Part shown: positions 24,361-36,860 of the stretch, piece after piece | How the letters are laid out: each line of letters opens with the position of its first letter | How positions within the stretch are numbered: position 1 is the stretch's first letter | Assembly: GCA_036877525.1 (NCBI GenBank) | Contig: JAZGTH010000100.1 | Span: forward strand, 2,625,896 to 2,689,895 | From: Chromobotia macracanthus | Taxonomy: Eukaryota; Chordata; Actinopteri; Cypriniformes; Botiidae | Direction: 5' to 3' | Length of the DNA: 64,000 bases | Notes under the pieces: model-generated | What the model saw: only the letters and a program-made list of their open reading frames with translations | Told to the model about the DNA's origin: nothing | Database searches by the model: none | Position numbers and translations under genes: made by a program

Positions 24361-27300
24361 ATGTGTAAGAAGATGATCTCAGTTCAGGATTCAGAGTAAG
24401 TTCTTATTACTTTATTGCACTATATACGGAGTACCTGCAAAAAATTAGCTCTCTAAGTAAATAAACACAGTCAAGAAATAAGCTCACCTTTACAAAAAAC
24501 CAAAAGCTTTGCGAGTGAAAACTCTGGTATTGCAAAACGCAGACGCACCACCAGGGACCGCAGCCGAACGAGGCGTGCAATTGGTTTGAACCCTGTGGCG
24601 CACAAATTTGTTTTTAATGCATTTTTAAAGTTTTACTGGCATTCAAGGACACTGGGGGAATAAAACTCATCCATTCAAAGTGTTGACCTGATTGGTATTA
24701 ACAGCTGAAACAAATCTGCCCGGCTCTATCAGCACTCCCTAAGCTAAGAGACGCGACCCTGTCTTCTATGAAAGGGCAGCAGGGTGCAGTTCACACTCTC
24801 TGCCTGTTGGACAAATCATTTACAATGTACTGAAATATATATAAATGACAGTATACTTTTGTCTTAATTTTTATAAACATCCTTAAATAAGACACAAGCA
24901 AACTGTGTAAGGTTTCAAACAAGTATTACTCACTTATAAAGTTTATACAGTATTTCTTACCTCATCTTTCCATATCTCCAGATATGTTCCAATATATTTA
25001 CTGGAAAAGATAAAATACTGATTATAAACCACTTCTGTGCTTGAAAAATGTAGACAATTAAGAAAAAGATAGAGACAAAAAGGAGATTAAATGTTTGATT
25101 ATAAAAAAAATTGTACACTACGTTTTTTAAAACGGCTCGTTTTTAGAATGGTTGCTAGCATGTATTCCTGTCACAAAAAAAGTTTGAAATCTGAAAACAT
25201 CATGTTACATAATGGCACATCAAATCATTTTCCTAAATGCGCATCAAAGTCATATTCCTTGTTTTAAAAAAAACACCATAAGCAAGAGGAAAAACATGAG
25301 AATCGCTCAGCTCAGTTTATTTAAAGCGCATCATTTTTGTCCGCATGACTCAAAGATGCGCGTGTACTGACTGATGAGGTCACAGGAAGTTGCATAACCA
25401 TAATTTCCTTCATGCCCATTTATGATGCCCCCAATTTTGTCCTGATGTCATATCAGAATGTTTATAGCTCTGCTTTTTGGAAACACAATAATAAATCCAT
25501 CCTCAATTAAAGATTATATGACAGAGGTGCAGGGCTGAAATGGAATTAGAGGGAGAAGGCCTTCTTAATATCCCGTTGATACAGCCCTGCAGGTCACGCC
25601 TGTATCATAAACCCTGTTTCTCTTGCTTAGGAGACGACTGCTGAGCTGTGCCCAGATTCATCAGTGAAAGCTTCAGCACTTACAACACGTTCACACTGAA
25701 GTGACAATATCATTGTCCTCATAGGCTAATTCACTTCTCATCATACTGCTTTATTGGGTATAACACCTTTTCAATTTCTGACTCTGTCAGAAAGAAAGGA
25801 TTTTTTTAAGTACTTGGCACAAACTTGTGTGATTTGTAAGGATGTCTATTCATTGTTCATGTTCATACGGCAGCCAATCAGTGACCCTGCTGTGAGTTTC
25901 TCATTAAAAAAGAAGCATTTTTTGGATGTGCACCAAATTAATGTCACTGTGTGAAACAGCAAAAGGTTATGGATGATGGTTATATTTGCTTTTTACACAT
26001 TCACCTGTTCAGCAACCACATGTGGTGGGTTTCTTTCTTCTGTAGATCATTACGGCATGGGTCAAACACTTAACTGAGTACTTCCTGTTCTTCTGCATCC
26101 CTTCTGAAAAACAAAAATGTCCATGTAGCCTTTAAATCTGTCAACTTGAATTTGAACATACTGTATACACTTACTGTAAAACTGACTTATATGTCTTTGC
26201 TGCATGTTTTACATTTTTCTTACGCTTGAACACCAGGGTCAAGCGCAAACACAAAGTAAATTACACATGGCAAGTAACAGGAAGTAGTAACAGGCAAGTA
26301 ACAGGCAAGTAAATTAACAGGATGGAATCTAACAGATTGAAACAGAGAGCTAATGTTAAGCACTGCTTTGTGAGGGACTCAGAATTATAGTAGCTTTATC
26401 AAACAGGATGTAATATAAGTGTATAAGAAGGCATACTTGTACAAGTGTGCACTTCATGCTAGTACAAACATAACTAACTACATTGATGTTACTTATAAAG
26501 GCAATATCTTCTCAAATAAATAACTTTCCAAGACACTTTACAACCAAAACACCATTCAATGTTGTCATTAATCCGTTCATTAAAACTACACACAAAACTG
26601 ATTATGAAGAATGAGTAAGACTCACCAATGCTTGAGAAAGAATCCTTAAAAAACATGTAGTTTATTTTTTAGTTCATTGCCATGTTTTCATGGTTTAAGT
26701 ACTTATGGCAACCAGTAACAAAAATGCCAACATCCACCCACAACAAAACATTAAAGCTATTATCTTCATTTGAGTATAACATTGTTATCAAAAAAGGCTA
26801 ACTAATATGATTTCCATCCCTAAAAATATTAAATTTAGTACTTTACTCAACACATTAAGAAATATAACTGGAACATACTGTACTGCACAATAGCAATAAC
26901 CCAACACTAGAACACTATAATTAGAATTCTACACTGTTTATTCATTACAAATTTTCTTTTTTATTATAACCAAAAATACATTTAAAATCATAATCAGAAT
27001 AATTCTTCATCTAAAAATAAAATCTAAAGCATGTCAACACATTACTGGTTGCTGTACCATGAGTAACAAAAAAAAGCACGCTGTTTATATTTAGCCTCAC
27101 CACAACCAGCAATTTGTAAAGGCAAGCCCACAGACAATAAAACAGCAGTGTTTTTAATTTGGTGACACCTCATATGGAGGTCTAGGGGAGGCAGTAAAAG
27201 CCAGCCTCAGCTGAGATGCCATTCCGAACCTTCGGGGTTCACAATATTTGCCTTTTGTCACAGAACAAAAGTGCCATCTAATACACAACACATGAAAGGC

Positions 27301-27404
27301 TTACAGCGCAATCAGTAAGCAATATTATTAAAATTCTAAGGCATCCAGGAGTTGTTTCTATTCAATCAAAGAGAACGGGAAAAGGGATTTAGCCGTCTCT
27401 GTAC
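24361..27404. other. AT-rich intergenic or intronic sequence
   Basis: No supported exon or recognisable repeat ends. It probably lies downstream of the 27405-27543 exon within the next intron of the - strand gene. Confidence 0.45.
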
Positions 27405-27543
27405 CTCATTCCTCTTTTGTGCGCCCTGGAACAAAGGACTCTTAATTTCCTCTTTCAGACTTTGAATAATCCTGCTCTTGGCCTTGAGCTGTTTCTTCAG
27501 ATCTTCCACCTGAGCCATCAGAAGGTCCTCAGAAGGTTTTGGA
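27405..27543 (-). CDS. Internal exon of the same unrecognised coiled-coil gene
   Basis: On the - strand a pyrimidine-rich acceptor (GGTCTCTTGTTCACAG) opens a 139-base exon ending AATGAG/GTACAG. It enters in phase 2, completing the split codon of the exon at 40870-40992, and leaves in phase 0. The other two frames hit TGA within the first 25 bases, so the open frame is informative. The 46 codons contain MAQVEDLKKQLKAKSRIIQS and LKEEI, with heptad-like spacing of Leu/Ile/Val and many Lys/Glu, then SPLFQGAQKRNE, which looks like the end of the coil. Function is unknown; a cytoskeletal or scaffold role would be a guess. Coding status is well supported by composition, splice signals and phase; gene identity is not. 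Confidence 0.65.
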
Positions 27544-28318
27544 CTGTGAACAAGAGACCAGGAGGAACATTAAGTGCAACTTCTAGCCCAATGTGAGACG
27601 TAAACAGCCTGGAATTTCACTTACGAATCTAATGCAAATATCAACTTACTGTCATGTTGTGCCTCCCAAATAACTAAAATTAGAAAATATGCTTAAAATA
27701 TTCTTCGCATCAATGCATTCGTGCTGTAAAAACAACATGCGTTCTTTCAAAAGATGCCTGCAATTTGCGAGACGTTTATAGGGAGCCATTAGTTGTTCTT
27801 GTGAAAAGCTGACTGAAATTGTTCCCGACACTATTCTGCTCCTAATGGCACCTCTGTGGCTTTGTTAGAGTTTCAAAGGTAATGGGGCTCTAATGAGAAA
27901 GTCTTAATGAATCTTCCAATCTGCATTGTATAGTTTGTATAGTTGTTCCTCTTTTCTTTCGCCCTCCTTTTTCCTCAGAACCCCCCGGTGAGCTCCATAA
28001 TTACTCTGTGGTGAGTAGAGCATTCTTTACTCTGTTAATTCTGTGTGGCCTGCAAGTCTCACACCCCTCCTTTCCGGCATCATTATTGTCAAACTGTCAC
28101 TCACCGGGGGGCGGGCGTTCAGCCGCACACCTGGAGTGCAGGGGAATCATGGTTTAACCGCATACAAGGCATGAATGTGCCATGATAACAACATGTATGT
28201 CTGGTGTCTCTGTAGTCATTATTTTAGTAGACAATGGCTCATGTGGGACAAACGCACTAAACAATTGCAGTACTTTTACGCTTAGTGTCTCAGTGTAAAA
28301 ACCTGCCTCTTACTAACT
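27544..28318. other. Probable intron of the - strand gene
   Basis: Begins (on the - strand) before the acceptor of exon 27405-27543. A moderately GC-rich block at about 27780-28150 may be conserved. Nothing else recognised. Confidence 0.4.
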
Positions 28319-28468
28319 ATTCATTTACGCAGTTGGCAGATGCTTTTATCCAAAGCAACTTTCCAAAGTGCATAGAGGGGCAACATTTGTTCAGTATGTG
28401 TTCCCTGGGAATCAAACCCACAACCTGTGTGCTGCTAATGCAATGCTCTACCAGCCGAGCTACAGAAA
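28319..28468 (-). mobile_element. tRNA-derived SINE with LINE-like tail, near complete
   Basis: On the - strand box A (TAGCTCGGCTGGTAGA, 28462-28447) and box B (GGTTTGATTCC, 28418-28408) form a tRNA-like head, followed by CAGGGAACACATACTGA and a tail complementary to TTGGCAGATGCTTTTATCCA. It resembles the HE1-like SINEs common in cyprinids. The tail matches the LINE 3' ends elsewhere in the window. Confidence 0.88.
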
Positions 28469-28739
28469 CACCCATAATTCATAAGTTAGTGCTGGTGTAG
28501 AGCCACACTGTGCGTATTTAAAAAAATCATTGTCATTCATTTTGGCACAAATATGGTTTGATTTGGAAAATTACTGAATACAACATAAAAGTTTATTATA
28601 AACTAACACTACAGTAAAACGAAATTGTTAGCAATGCCTAAACTCATGGTTTCGATTACCACGGAACACACATATCGATACATGAAAATCATCTTCCAGA
28701 CAAATAAATTTAAACGAATAATAACTGTCCTGAGCCCTT

Positions 28740-28848
28740 CCCAGCTCACAATTTAGGTTGCAAAAAGGTTGCATTTCCAATACGTTTCCATTCTGCTAGA
28801 AAAATGTTAAAAATGTTATTTTGAAAGTTCTAGGAACGCTCAAAACGT
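28740..28848 (-). mobile_element. CCCAGCTAACA-family element, copy 6 (truncated, reverse)
   Basis: Begins CCCAGCTCACAATTTAGG and continues to AGGAACGCTCAAAACGTCTA, then stops; about one third of the element remains. Confidence 0.75.
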
Positions 28849-28899
28849 CTAGCTGAATTTATCCAAAACACTATCAGCAGCAATAAATCAAGTGGCCTA

Positions 28900-29290
28900 G
28901 CAGCACAGCATCCACATACACAGAAAACACGCAGAGCTGAACAGGAAGCAGTTAGGTCCTGACCAGCGTGACACTCATCAGCCTCAATGAGGAAAGGAGA
29001 GGTGGAGGCTGAGTTTTGGCAGATTTTGGACAGGCGACCCAGAGGGGCCGGGAAGCAGAGAAGGTTCTTGATGTGACAGAGCATGAGATGGAGGAGTGAG
29101 AAGTCTGTGCACTTCCTTCACACTGAGCTCGGCTCCCTGAACCTCTCCGGCTCAGCACGACACTGTAAACTTCTCTGACAGAGCAGGCAGGCAGCACAGA
29201 CTTCCTGACGAGCTCTGCCAAGCTGCTAGCGACAGCTGTCAAGCGCCATGCTATCATCCACCTCTCCACTGATTTTCCAGCCACATCCTA
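28900..29290. other. GC-richer unassigned block
   Basis: Two overlapping - strand frames (84 and 110 codons) are open, in different phases, with no splice bounds that fit the neighbouring exon phases. It could be conserved non-coding sequence or an unrecognised exon or UTR. Confidence 0.3.
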
Positions 29291-30339
29291 TAAATATTGC
29301 TTCTTAATGTTTCCACCACAGAACCCCATCCACCCTGTGCTTATATTTGGATATGTAAATGCCGGCTTTATAGAAAACTAACACACAGGCGTGCAGCAAA
29401 TGTTCTTTTTCCCTGAAGTTGTCCCGTGTCATCAAAAGCACGATGAGATACACTGATGTGTGGAATGATGGAGGAATCAGGTGCTTAACAGGGGGGAATA
29501 TGTGAGATGTTCTACATAGTGGAAAAACAGAGGGGAAAAAAACAACAGTGAGGAATTGACTGTAGAACAGCACAACTCAAAACACTTGTCTGATCTTCCT
29601 TTTCTGAATGGGATGATAAAGTATGGACAGGATATATATACTTAAAAACGTTCATTTAATAAAGTCCATAGCATTGAAATACTAATAATTTTAGTAACAA
29701 GTGAACATTTAAGATTTCAAATGTAAGTAAATTTGTGACACTGAACTAAGCACAGAAGACGCTCTTTAGAAACTTCTCAAATCATGCTGGAATAACATGG
29801 ATCATCAGACTTGGCAAAAACAGGCCTCACTAAAGTGCATGCTGCCATTAAAGCAGGACATAGTAAATAATAGTATTACAGTATATAAAGAATAAATATT
29901 ACAGTATTCTTTTATTTTCAGTGAAAACAACAATTGCATCAAATAATACAAATTCAAAATAGAAGCATTTTTACAAGTGGTCTCAGAATTTCGGACCCCA
30001 GTGTGTTTACAAGTGTATGATAACAATCCATAAAATAATTGTAAATTGTCCATTTTCACTAGCACTAGCAGTCCTGGGTTTTTGGGGTCCCACTATATGA
30101 GAATTACAAAAATGATTCCCAGTAAGCTGATGGTAGAACATGTCCCGTTTTTAACCAATTTCTAGTACAGGGTTGATTTTTTTCAATTACTTGCAATTAC
30201 GTCACTGATTCGAGCACTTTATCTAGTGCCGGTTGCCAAATATCAATCACCTGGCATTCATGGAAAAACTTGTGAAGTGCGAGATGAAAATGAAAGCTTG
30301 GTGAATAGAGAAGAGGTTTTTGAAAGGTAACTAACTGCA
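29291..30339. other. AT-rich, no gene seen
   Basis: Only short chance frames. Probably intronic to the - strand gene. Confidence 0.45.
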
Positions 30340-31440
30340 GTCAATTTGAGTCCCATTTCCTCCCTGAGACATTTTCAAAAAGCAGCCCGTTCCACTGGTG
30401 GATTGTTCAGGCTTCTCCCATGCTGGGTAAAAGGCTCCAGTCTCTTTTCTTTGGGGCCCAGATTTCTGTCTGTGCACACCCCTGACAACCAGTCAATGCA
30501 CGGGGGCCAAGGGAGGTGTGCAAATTGCCACTCTCAGACTCCAAAACCCAGAGGGCATCCATTTAGCCGCGTGTTCGCAGGGGCGCGTGTGCATGCTAGC
30601 GTGCGTGAGTTTGCGCACCCCCTCGACGTGTCAGTACATCAGCATTCGCGCTGCTTCTGATGCCAAAATGATATGCGATTAATCATTCATCATGACATGC
30701 ATATGGCTACGTTTACCGTATCAAAAATACATGTCAAACAGAACACACAGATACACAAAATTGCTCGAGACAACATCGCATGCCCAAGTCGAACAAAAGA
30801 AACTCCAAGATCACCTAGCGCTCTGGTGTACAGACATGTTTTTTTTTTTTGGTGGGGGTTTGTTTCCTATTTTTTTCATCTGCAAGAATTGTCGCCCACA
30901 CGGTACAGCTGTGTCGTAATTAACGTGCTGAAACTTCACGCATGTTAGTGTTTAATATGCTGTAGCTGCACGTGGAAACACAATTTCCAAACATGCGCGT
31001 GTCATAACACGCCATTGTAAAGTGCAGTAAAAAATGGCTTTCATGTACTAAGATAAAATTAGAACACTAAACAGATTACATCACGTCAGGCTGACAAATG
31101 GAACAACCTGCTATATTTAGCAGCTAAGTATCTTAATGATCATTCAGCACCCGGTGTTGTAAACCAGGCAGAGGAATGCTGGTGTGTTTTGCTGGCTGTT
31201 AAAACAACTTCTCAATTTTTCAATCCGTCATTCTGCTCTATTAGCAAAGCCTAACACAATTAGTTATGAATATGCAGTAATAACATGCAAATTGTTCCCT
31301 CCCAATTGCCCCCAGGCATTGGTCTTTTGCCTCTCTAAACTCAATTCTTTCTACATCATTACAGAGGCATGGCATAATTCATCAGAAACAGGGGAAAAAT
31401 AAAACACCTTGGCCCAATTGCCTGTGCCCGGCTGGGTAAC
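30340..31440. promoter_or_regulatory. Candidate conserved non-coding blocks
   Basis: Two GC/CpG-richer blocks (about 30340-30680 and 31040-31440) with motifs such as GCGATTAATCATTCATCATG, CAATTAGTTATGAATATGC and GGGTAACCAATCGGTGATGG. A T-run lies at about 30838-30850. No exon supported. Confidence 0.35.
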
Positions 31441-31473
31441 CAATCGGTGATGGTTAACAGGAGTGTGACGGTA

Positions 31474-31817
31474 CCCAGCTAACAATTTTAGATTGTAAGA
31501 ACGTTTCTATAATGTTTCTGTTATGTAATTAAAGTCTTACAAATGTTACTTTGAATGTTCTATGAACATTTAAAACACACATTTTTTAAAAAGTTGTATT
31601 AACAGTTTAATTGCTTGGTTACAAAAAAAAAACCTTATTCTAACCTTTTATTAGAATTACCCAAATGTTTTTAAAATGTTCCACTAACAACTTAAGAATA
31701 AAGTTTCTAATATATCATCTATAGCGTTAAAATGTTCTACTAGCATTACTGCAAGAACGTTTTTGATAACTTTGAGAGAACGCTACACAATGTTCTGTGA
31801 ATGTTCCCTGTTAGCTT
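31474..31817 (-). mobile_element. CCCAGCTAACA-family element, copy 7 (reverse)
   Basis: Left end CCCAGCTAACAATTTTAGAT, right end TGAATGTTCCCTGTTAGCTT. The interior contains ATATATCATCTATAG and the AAGAACGTTT motifs. Full length. Confidence 0.92.
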
Positions 31818-32279
31818 AACCAAGCTTTCCCCGCCACCTTTCCTCTCTGTCCCTTGTACACATCTCCCCGGGGTAATGTTAGACAGTGTATTTGAGCCTG
31901 CCAGAACAATTAACCCTTCTGTTAATTAGAAGGAAATGTCAGGCGCACAGATGGCACAAGCTGGCACCCAGCCATCGCGCCAACTGACGCTGAAAGACGC
32001 TTCCCTGCTGCTGACAGCTGCTCACCCGTATCCCAACCAGCAGATGTCAAAACTCTGCAGCTGGGGAGAACTGACAGGGGTTCGAGGGGGGGCATATAGA
32101 GTGACAGCACTTTACAGCTATAGGATCTGTTGCTTCGGATCAAAACATGGACAACATCTGCCAGACAAACAAAAAACAGCTGTAAACAAAACAAGTCTCA
32201 CAAAGCGGAAAACACAGAAAAACTTCTTTTCTGCATTGTTTTAAAGCAAACATTCTTCGGAAAATTAAAATTAATGTTT
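31818..32279. other. Intergenic or intronic, no gene seen
   Basis: A GC-richer patch at about 31920-32100 is open in overlapping frames on both strands; no splice-bounded exon. Confidence 0.4.
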
Positions 32280-32565
32280 TTAAAGCTGCAATCCATTACT
32301 TTATATGCTTAAAAATGACAATTAAAGAAATCAATTTTTGTGCCAGTACATCACAGATCAGTGTTAAACACAATCTCCTGACCCTACCCCGATTCCCAGC
32401 GGTGAGTTCACAATAATGGTTTATAATTTGAGCTGTCGGTTCCAATTTCCAGGGAAATGTCAGTTTGCCTTCATTTGTCTTCAACATACGTAAAAAACAA
32501 AGTCACCTGCAATTTTATGTTTCAAACAGAGATGGCGACAGACAGACAACAGATTGTAGCTTTAA
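32280..32565. mobile_element. Inverted-repeat element with TTAAAGCTGCA ends, copy 1
   Basis: Left end TTAAAGCTGCAATCCATTAC, right end ATTGTAGCTTTAAA. It shares AGTACATCACAG, AATGGTTTATAATTTGA and GGGAAATGTC with the copy at 38414-38774. Non-coding. Confidence 0.75.
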
Positions 32566-34744
32566 ATAAGAAATTTAAATTGACTAATTCAATTTTGAAT
32601 CAAATATTTTGATATCTGACAAACATCATATTCACCTAATAATAAAAATAACTTCTTATATTCGGGCTCAGTTTAGTTAGTCAGAAAAACACTGAAGAGC
32701 AACTCGCCAACTGGAATGCAAATATGGGCAAACAGGAGGTCTAAACAGCGGGGCAGATGATTGGCTAGATTGTTAGTGACAGCGGGCCGGAGCTCTCGTG
32801 TCTGCACTCCAGCCACAGTGTAGTATATTGATTTGTTTGCTTCCCTAATAAGCGGAGAAGACGAGAACCTGGGAAAAGTCAATAGAAGAAAAAAATGTGT
32901 CCGCCCCCAAAGCAAAGCTTTCTGAAAAGTGAAATTTCACTCTTTCGAAAGCAACGCTGCTTCTTGCCAAAGCAGGGGAAAAAATACAAAATACAAGAAG
33001 TAAACCGATTTGACGAGCAAAAGTGGATAAATACATAATTTATGTTAAAAGCTATGTAAATAAGCCATAATGATTAAATTAGTTGTGTTTACACAATGTC
33101 TTTTGAAGTTCAAGATTAACATATGGCAATAATCCTACAGGTTAAATTCAGATGTACAACATAAATGTTTCAACACAGAAATCTTCATTTTACCTTATTT
33201 TAAACAGCTGTATTGTTTAACATGAATTTTAGGTAGGGCTAGTTTACATGACTAAGCTCAGCTGGAAATTATGATAAATGTAAAATGGATCAGAAGGGGC
33301 CAGGAGAAAGAGAGGGAAACAGAGAGATTAATAAATCACTTTTCCCATTTTGAGCAATTCCGGTGACATGTAAATACATAAATAAATTTGCAGATAAAGC
33401 AAATAAGAAATAAAAGAAAAACTCCATCACCCAGCACAGTGAGACTACCTCTTAGCATCTGTTCCCTTTAATAGGTTGGTGGCAGGAAGCCGCCTTCACA
33501 TTTACACAAACTAATGCTAGAGCTATGGAATTAGATGCTATATATATATATATCTTATATGAAGCACACACACATATATAATATATCCATATTCAATTTC
33601 TAATCCTGAAACCAACCAACTGAGAGTGAATAACTACACAATGTAGAAGGCAGCTGCCCACTCACTCCCCGGTGACACCTTCCTTTCTGAAATCACTTAT
33701 TTACCCATGAGCTTCCCCATCCCTCAATAAACCACTGTTACAAGAGAAAGTACAGGGGTTCATGCAACGAAAAATTTTAAAAGCTACATAAAGTAGAATT
33801 GCAGGTAGGAATCCATTTGCTTTAACAAATCAACGTTTTTTTCCCCCAAACTTTAATGATATAAAATATACCCTGTCAATCTGTAGTTTTTGATAGAAAT
33901 GCATCTTTCCACTTTTCTAGGGTATTTACATGAATTGCAGTGACCCATTACATATTTGATGCAAACAATAAATTAGCAATAATTCAACAAAGCCACATAA
34001 ACACAAAGCAAATGCATTACAGTTGTGTATTGGCCAATGGCTTCTACAGAGACCAAATGGTGACCCCCTCACGACCTGTTACATGAAGAAAGTTCCATCC
34101 TTCAATAAGAATTACAGTATTACACAGATTACAATAAACAATAATGACCCCACAAAATCACCAGACTGATTGTTTTAATTTTTAAGACATGTGGCAGCTC
34201 TGAATGTCTGAAAGATGCTTTTGAATCTTTTGACTCTTCCTTTCTCTGAATCTACAGCATGTCAGCCTTTGATTTGTGGTTCACTGAAGAATCACTCTTT
34301 GATTTTGGTCGTTCACACTACATGTTCTCAGCATACTGGAAAGAGTAAAATGCAAATCCTTAACGTTCTTTAACAGCAAATACTACAGGAGTGGGCGTTA
34401 TGACCACAACATTACATACGGTTACCTTGAAAGTATTACAATATAGTTTTTGTATAGTTTTGTTGTAGATTTTGCTGGAAATTCAATAAAAATTGCTTTA
34501 TATAATAAATAACATTGTGATAAAAACAATTTGTGGATACAAAAGACTCCAGAGTCAAAACACTAAAAAAATAATAGTAGAAAACGCATAATACCGATTT
34601 CAAATTCTGATTGGACAGGCCACATTCAAAGTCAGTGTAAAACAGCCTATAGTGTTTATGCACACCTGTATACAGTTCAATTAAATTTAACTCTATATGA
34701 ATGTACAAAGTTGCAAAGCTGTTCACCTGTTGCACATTATTCAC
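32566..34744. other. AT-rich intergenic or intronic sequence
   Basis: A block at about 32690-33010 is somewhat GC-richer. A short AT repeat lies at about 33540-33553. No supported gene. Confidence 0.45.
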
Positions 34745-34890
34745 ATTTATATTTATGCATTTGGCAGATGCTTTCATCCAAAGTGACTTAAAGTGCATTC
34801 AGATTATACATTTTATCAGTATGTGTTTTCCCTGGAAATCGAACCCACAAACATTATATTTGATCACATCAGCCTGTCATACTTCATAGA
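34745..34890 (-). mobile_element. Degenerate SINE of the same type as 28319-28468
   Basis: The tail (complement of TTGGCAGATGCTTTCATCCA) and TCAGTATGTG...CCCTGGAAATCGAACCCAC (box B region) are recognisable; box A has decayed. Confidence 0.75.
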
Positions 34891-36329
34891 ATTCTAAAAA
34901 AAACCCACAATGATAAAAATGACAGTATAGAATTCCAGATAAAGATAAATAACATTTTTTAAAGTAAATAAATGTGTTTGGGTGTGCTGAAGAAATATCG
35001 AGGACTCAGCCGGGGAAACTGTGAGGACGACTAAAACTCCAGAAAACTTGACAGAACAAAAGGACAAACCATACCACAGCTGACAAACACTACACCTAAT
35101 TAGTCTCTCCTCACCATGCTTGGTGTTGTTTTGGAAAGCTGAAGTTTGACATTGGCCATGTAGGTTAAATATAGGGTGTATTTGTATTTGTGTGTGTGGC
35201 AGGGGGTGAAGGGTGCAGCGACAGGCATCACTCTTGGGGAAAAGGAAATCAATGTTGATGTTAATTACCTACAGGTCAAGTCCCCAAACCACACAGCCCT
35301 TTCTCTCCCTGACCTGGTTTAACTGAGCACTTTGCCCAACACCAGCAGACCTGCTCTCGCTCGCTCTCTCTCAGCCCTATTTCAGTATCATCTCTCTCAA
35401 AATTATTGATCATAAAATCTTTGGAAATGCAAAAAAAAATTATTTAAAAAAAATTGTTATTCAAAAACTCTTTAATATTAAAATATTCAATATTCTGAAC
35501 ATTTCATGGCTGCTTTTGATAAATCTGAATAGTATGCAGCAAAATAAACTTTTGGAATTTGATTGTGCATTATTGAATTAGCTTTTTTATATTGGTTAAT
35601 GTTTTGCAATCATTCAGAAATCAGAAATGAAATTTCCTAATGATTTAACTTACAAACACATATACACATACATATGATATAGATAGTATATATTCATTTC
35701 AGACGTCCTTAAATATAATTAGGTGCAGTAGTTTTCTTATTTCTGCTTGCCTAGAGGACAACTTAGGTAAAAAGTGGCACAGCTTACCCCACCCTGCCCC
35801 CCGCTATGAGAGCCCACGCCTTTCAGCGACTTCCAGATGACTGGACCACTCTTCCCATCAAGTGCATTAGGGGAACAAACATGGACACTGTAGTTTTTTT
35901 TTTGGTGGGGTGGGGGCACAATACTCAAAGACCGGGGTCAAGATACAGCCATTAAAGGCAGGGTAATATTTTATGCATGATCCAGAGATAAAACTCTTTG
36001 CTATTATTTTGCTCTAATGCTTGGCTTTTTAGGTCAGCCAAGATTCCCCTAATGCACAAGTCAACAAACAAGACAGAACACTGATGGATCGTATGCACTG
36101 TAGAAAAAAATAGGAGTTACCAATTATACAGCATTGCTGCAAAAGCACAAATTTACCTCCGCAAACAACCATGTTAAGGATTTCTCCGCTATTCAATTTC
36201 ATAAGGGAAAAAGATTAAAGTAAAACTAGCTTTGCTCAGTGCACTTTGCAATTCCCCCTAAGTAGATTAATGCTAACAACAAAATGGAAACTGGGGGGAA
36301 AATTAGGTGAGCTATGTGTGTGTGTCTCT
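34891..36329. other. AT-rich intergenic or intronic sequence
   Basis: A 63-codon - strand frame at 35737-35928 looks protein-like but its possible splice phases do not fit either neighbouring exon, and its upstream acceptor lacks a pyrimidine tract. Otherwise nothing seen. Confidence 0.4.
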
Positions 36330-36860
36330 CATATTTTTGTATCACTGTGTGAGAGAGCGTGTGTATGTGAGGCTAATTAAGCAGAGAGTCTGAGCCGCGG
36401 GACAGCTCACTCATTGAAGGGGCACGCTTGATATTATTGTCGAGTTAAGCGGGATGGGGCGGCCACCCCGGCATGCATTGAGGGGAATTAAACTGCGAGG
36501 GAAAAACAATAAAAGCCCGCTGGAAGAGCGATGCATGGAGCACTTGCTTAAAAGACTAAACGGACGGCTGATCAGGAAGCTCAAGAGCCCCCCATTATGT
36601 GCTACATCTCAGACAGAAAAATCTCACTGGCCACCGTGAAGAGACAATAACTGAAATTAAATTCCATACAGCCTCTCGCTTTGAGCCCCAGGAGGAATCG
36701 TTGCCGTATCGGTTGCTTTGAAAAGCTGGAGCGTGAAGCTGCTTTTCACTAGCGCTTTTTTAATTGCGTTTAACGATGCAATCTGATTAAGAAGGTGCTT
36801 ATCAAAAACACTTTTATTTGCCGGTATTGTTCTTCGTGTAAGTAGCTGTAATTTTCAGAT
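36330..36860. promoter_or_regulatory. Candidate conserved non-coding element
   Basis: CpG-bearing, non-repetitive block with GAGGCTAATTAAGCAGAG, GGGGAATTAAAC, CAATAAAAGCCCG and GCAATCTGATTAAG. The 61-codon + frame over it has no support as a gene. Confidence 0.4.

Noticed and set aside
28408..28462. Possible tRNA gene (box A and box B on the - strand)
   Set aside because: It has a LINE-like tail, lacks a cloverleaf with paired acceptor stem, and has sister copies elsewhere, so it is a SINE.
28952..29284. 110-codon - strand frame near the coiled-coil exons
   Set aside because: No splice sites in phase with the neighbouring exons, a second overlapping frame is open, and composition is not clearly coding.
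35737..35928. 63-codon - strand frame with a GTAAGC donor-like end
   Set aside because: Available donors leave phase 0 or 1 whereas the next exon needs phase 2, and the acceptor is preceded by an A-run instead of pyrimidines.
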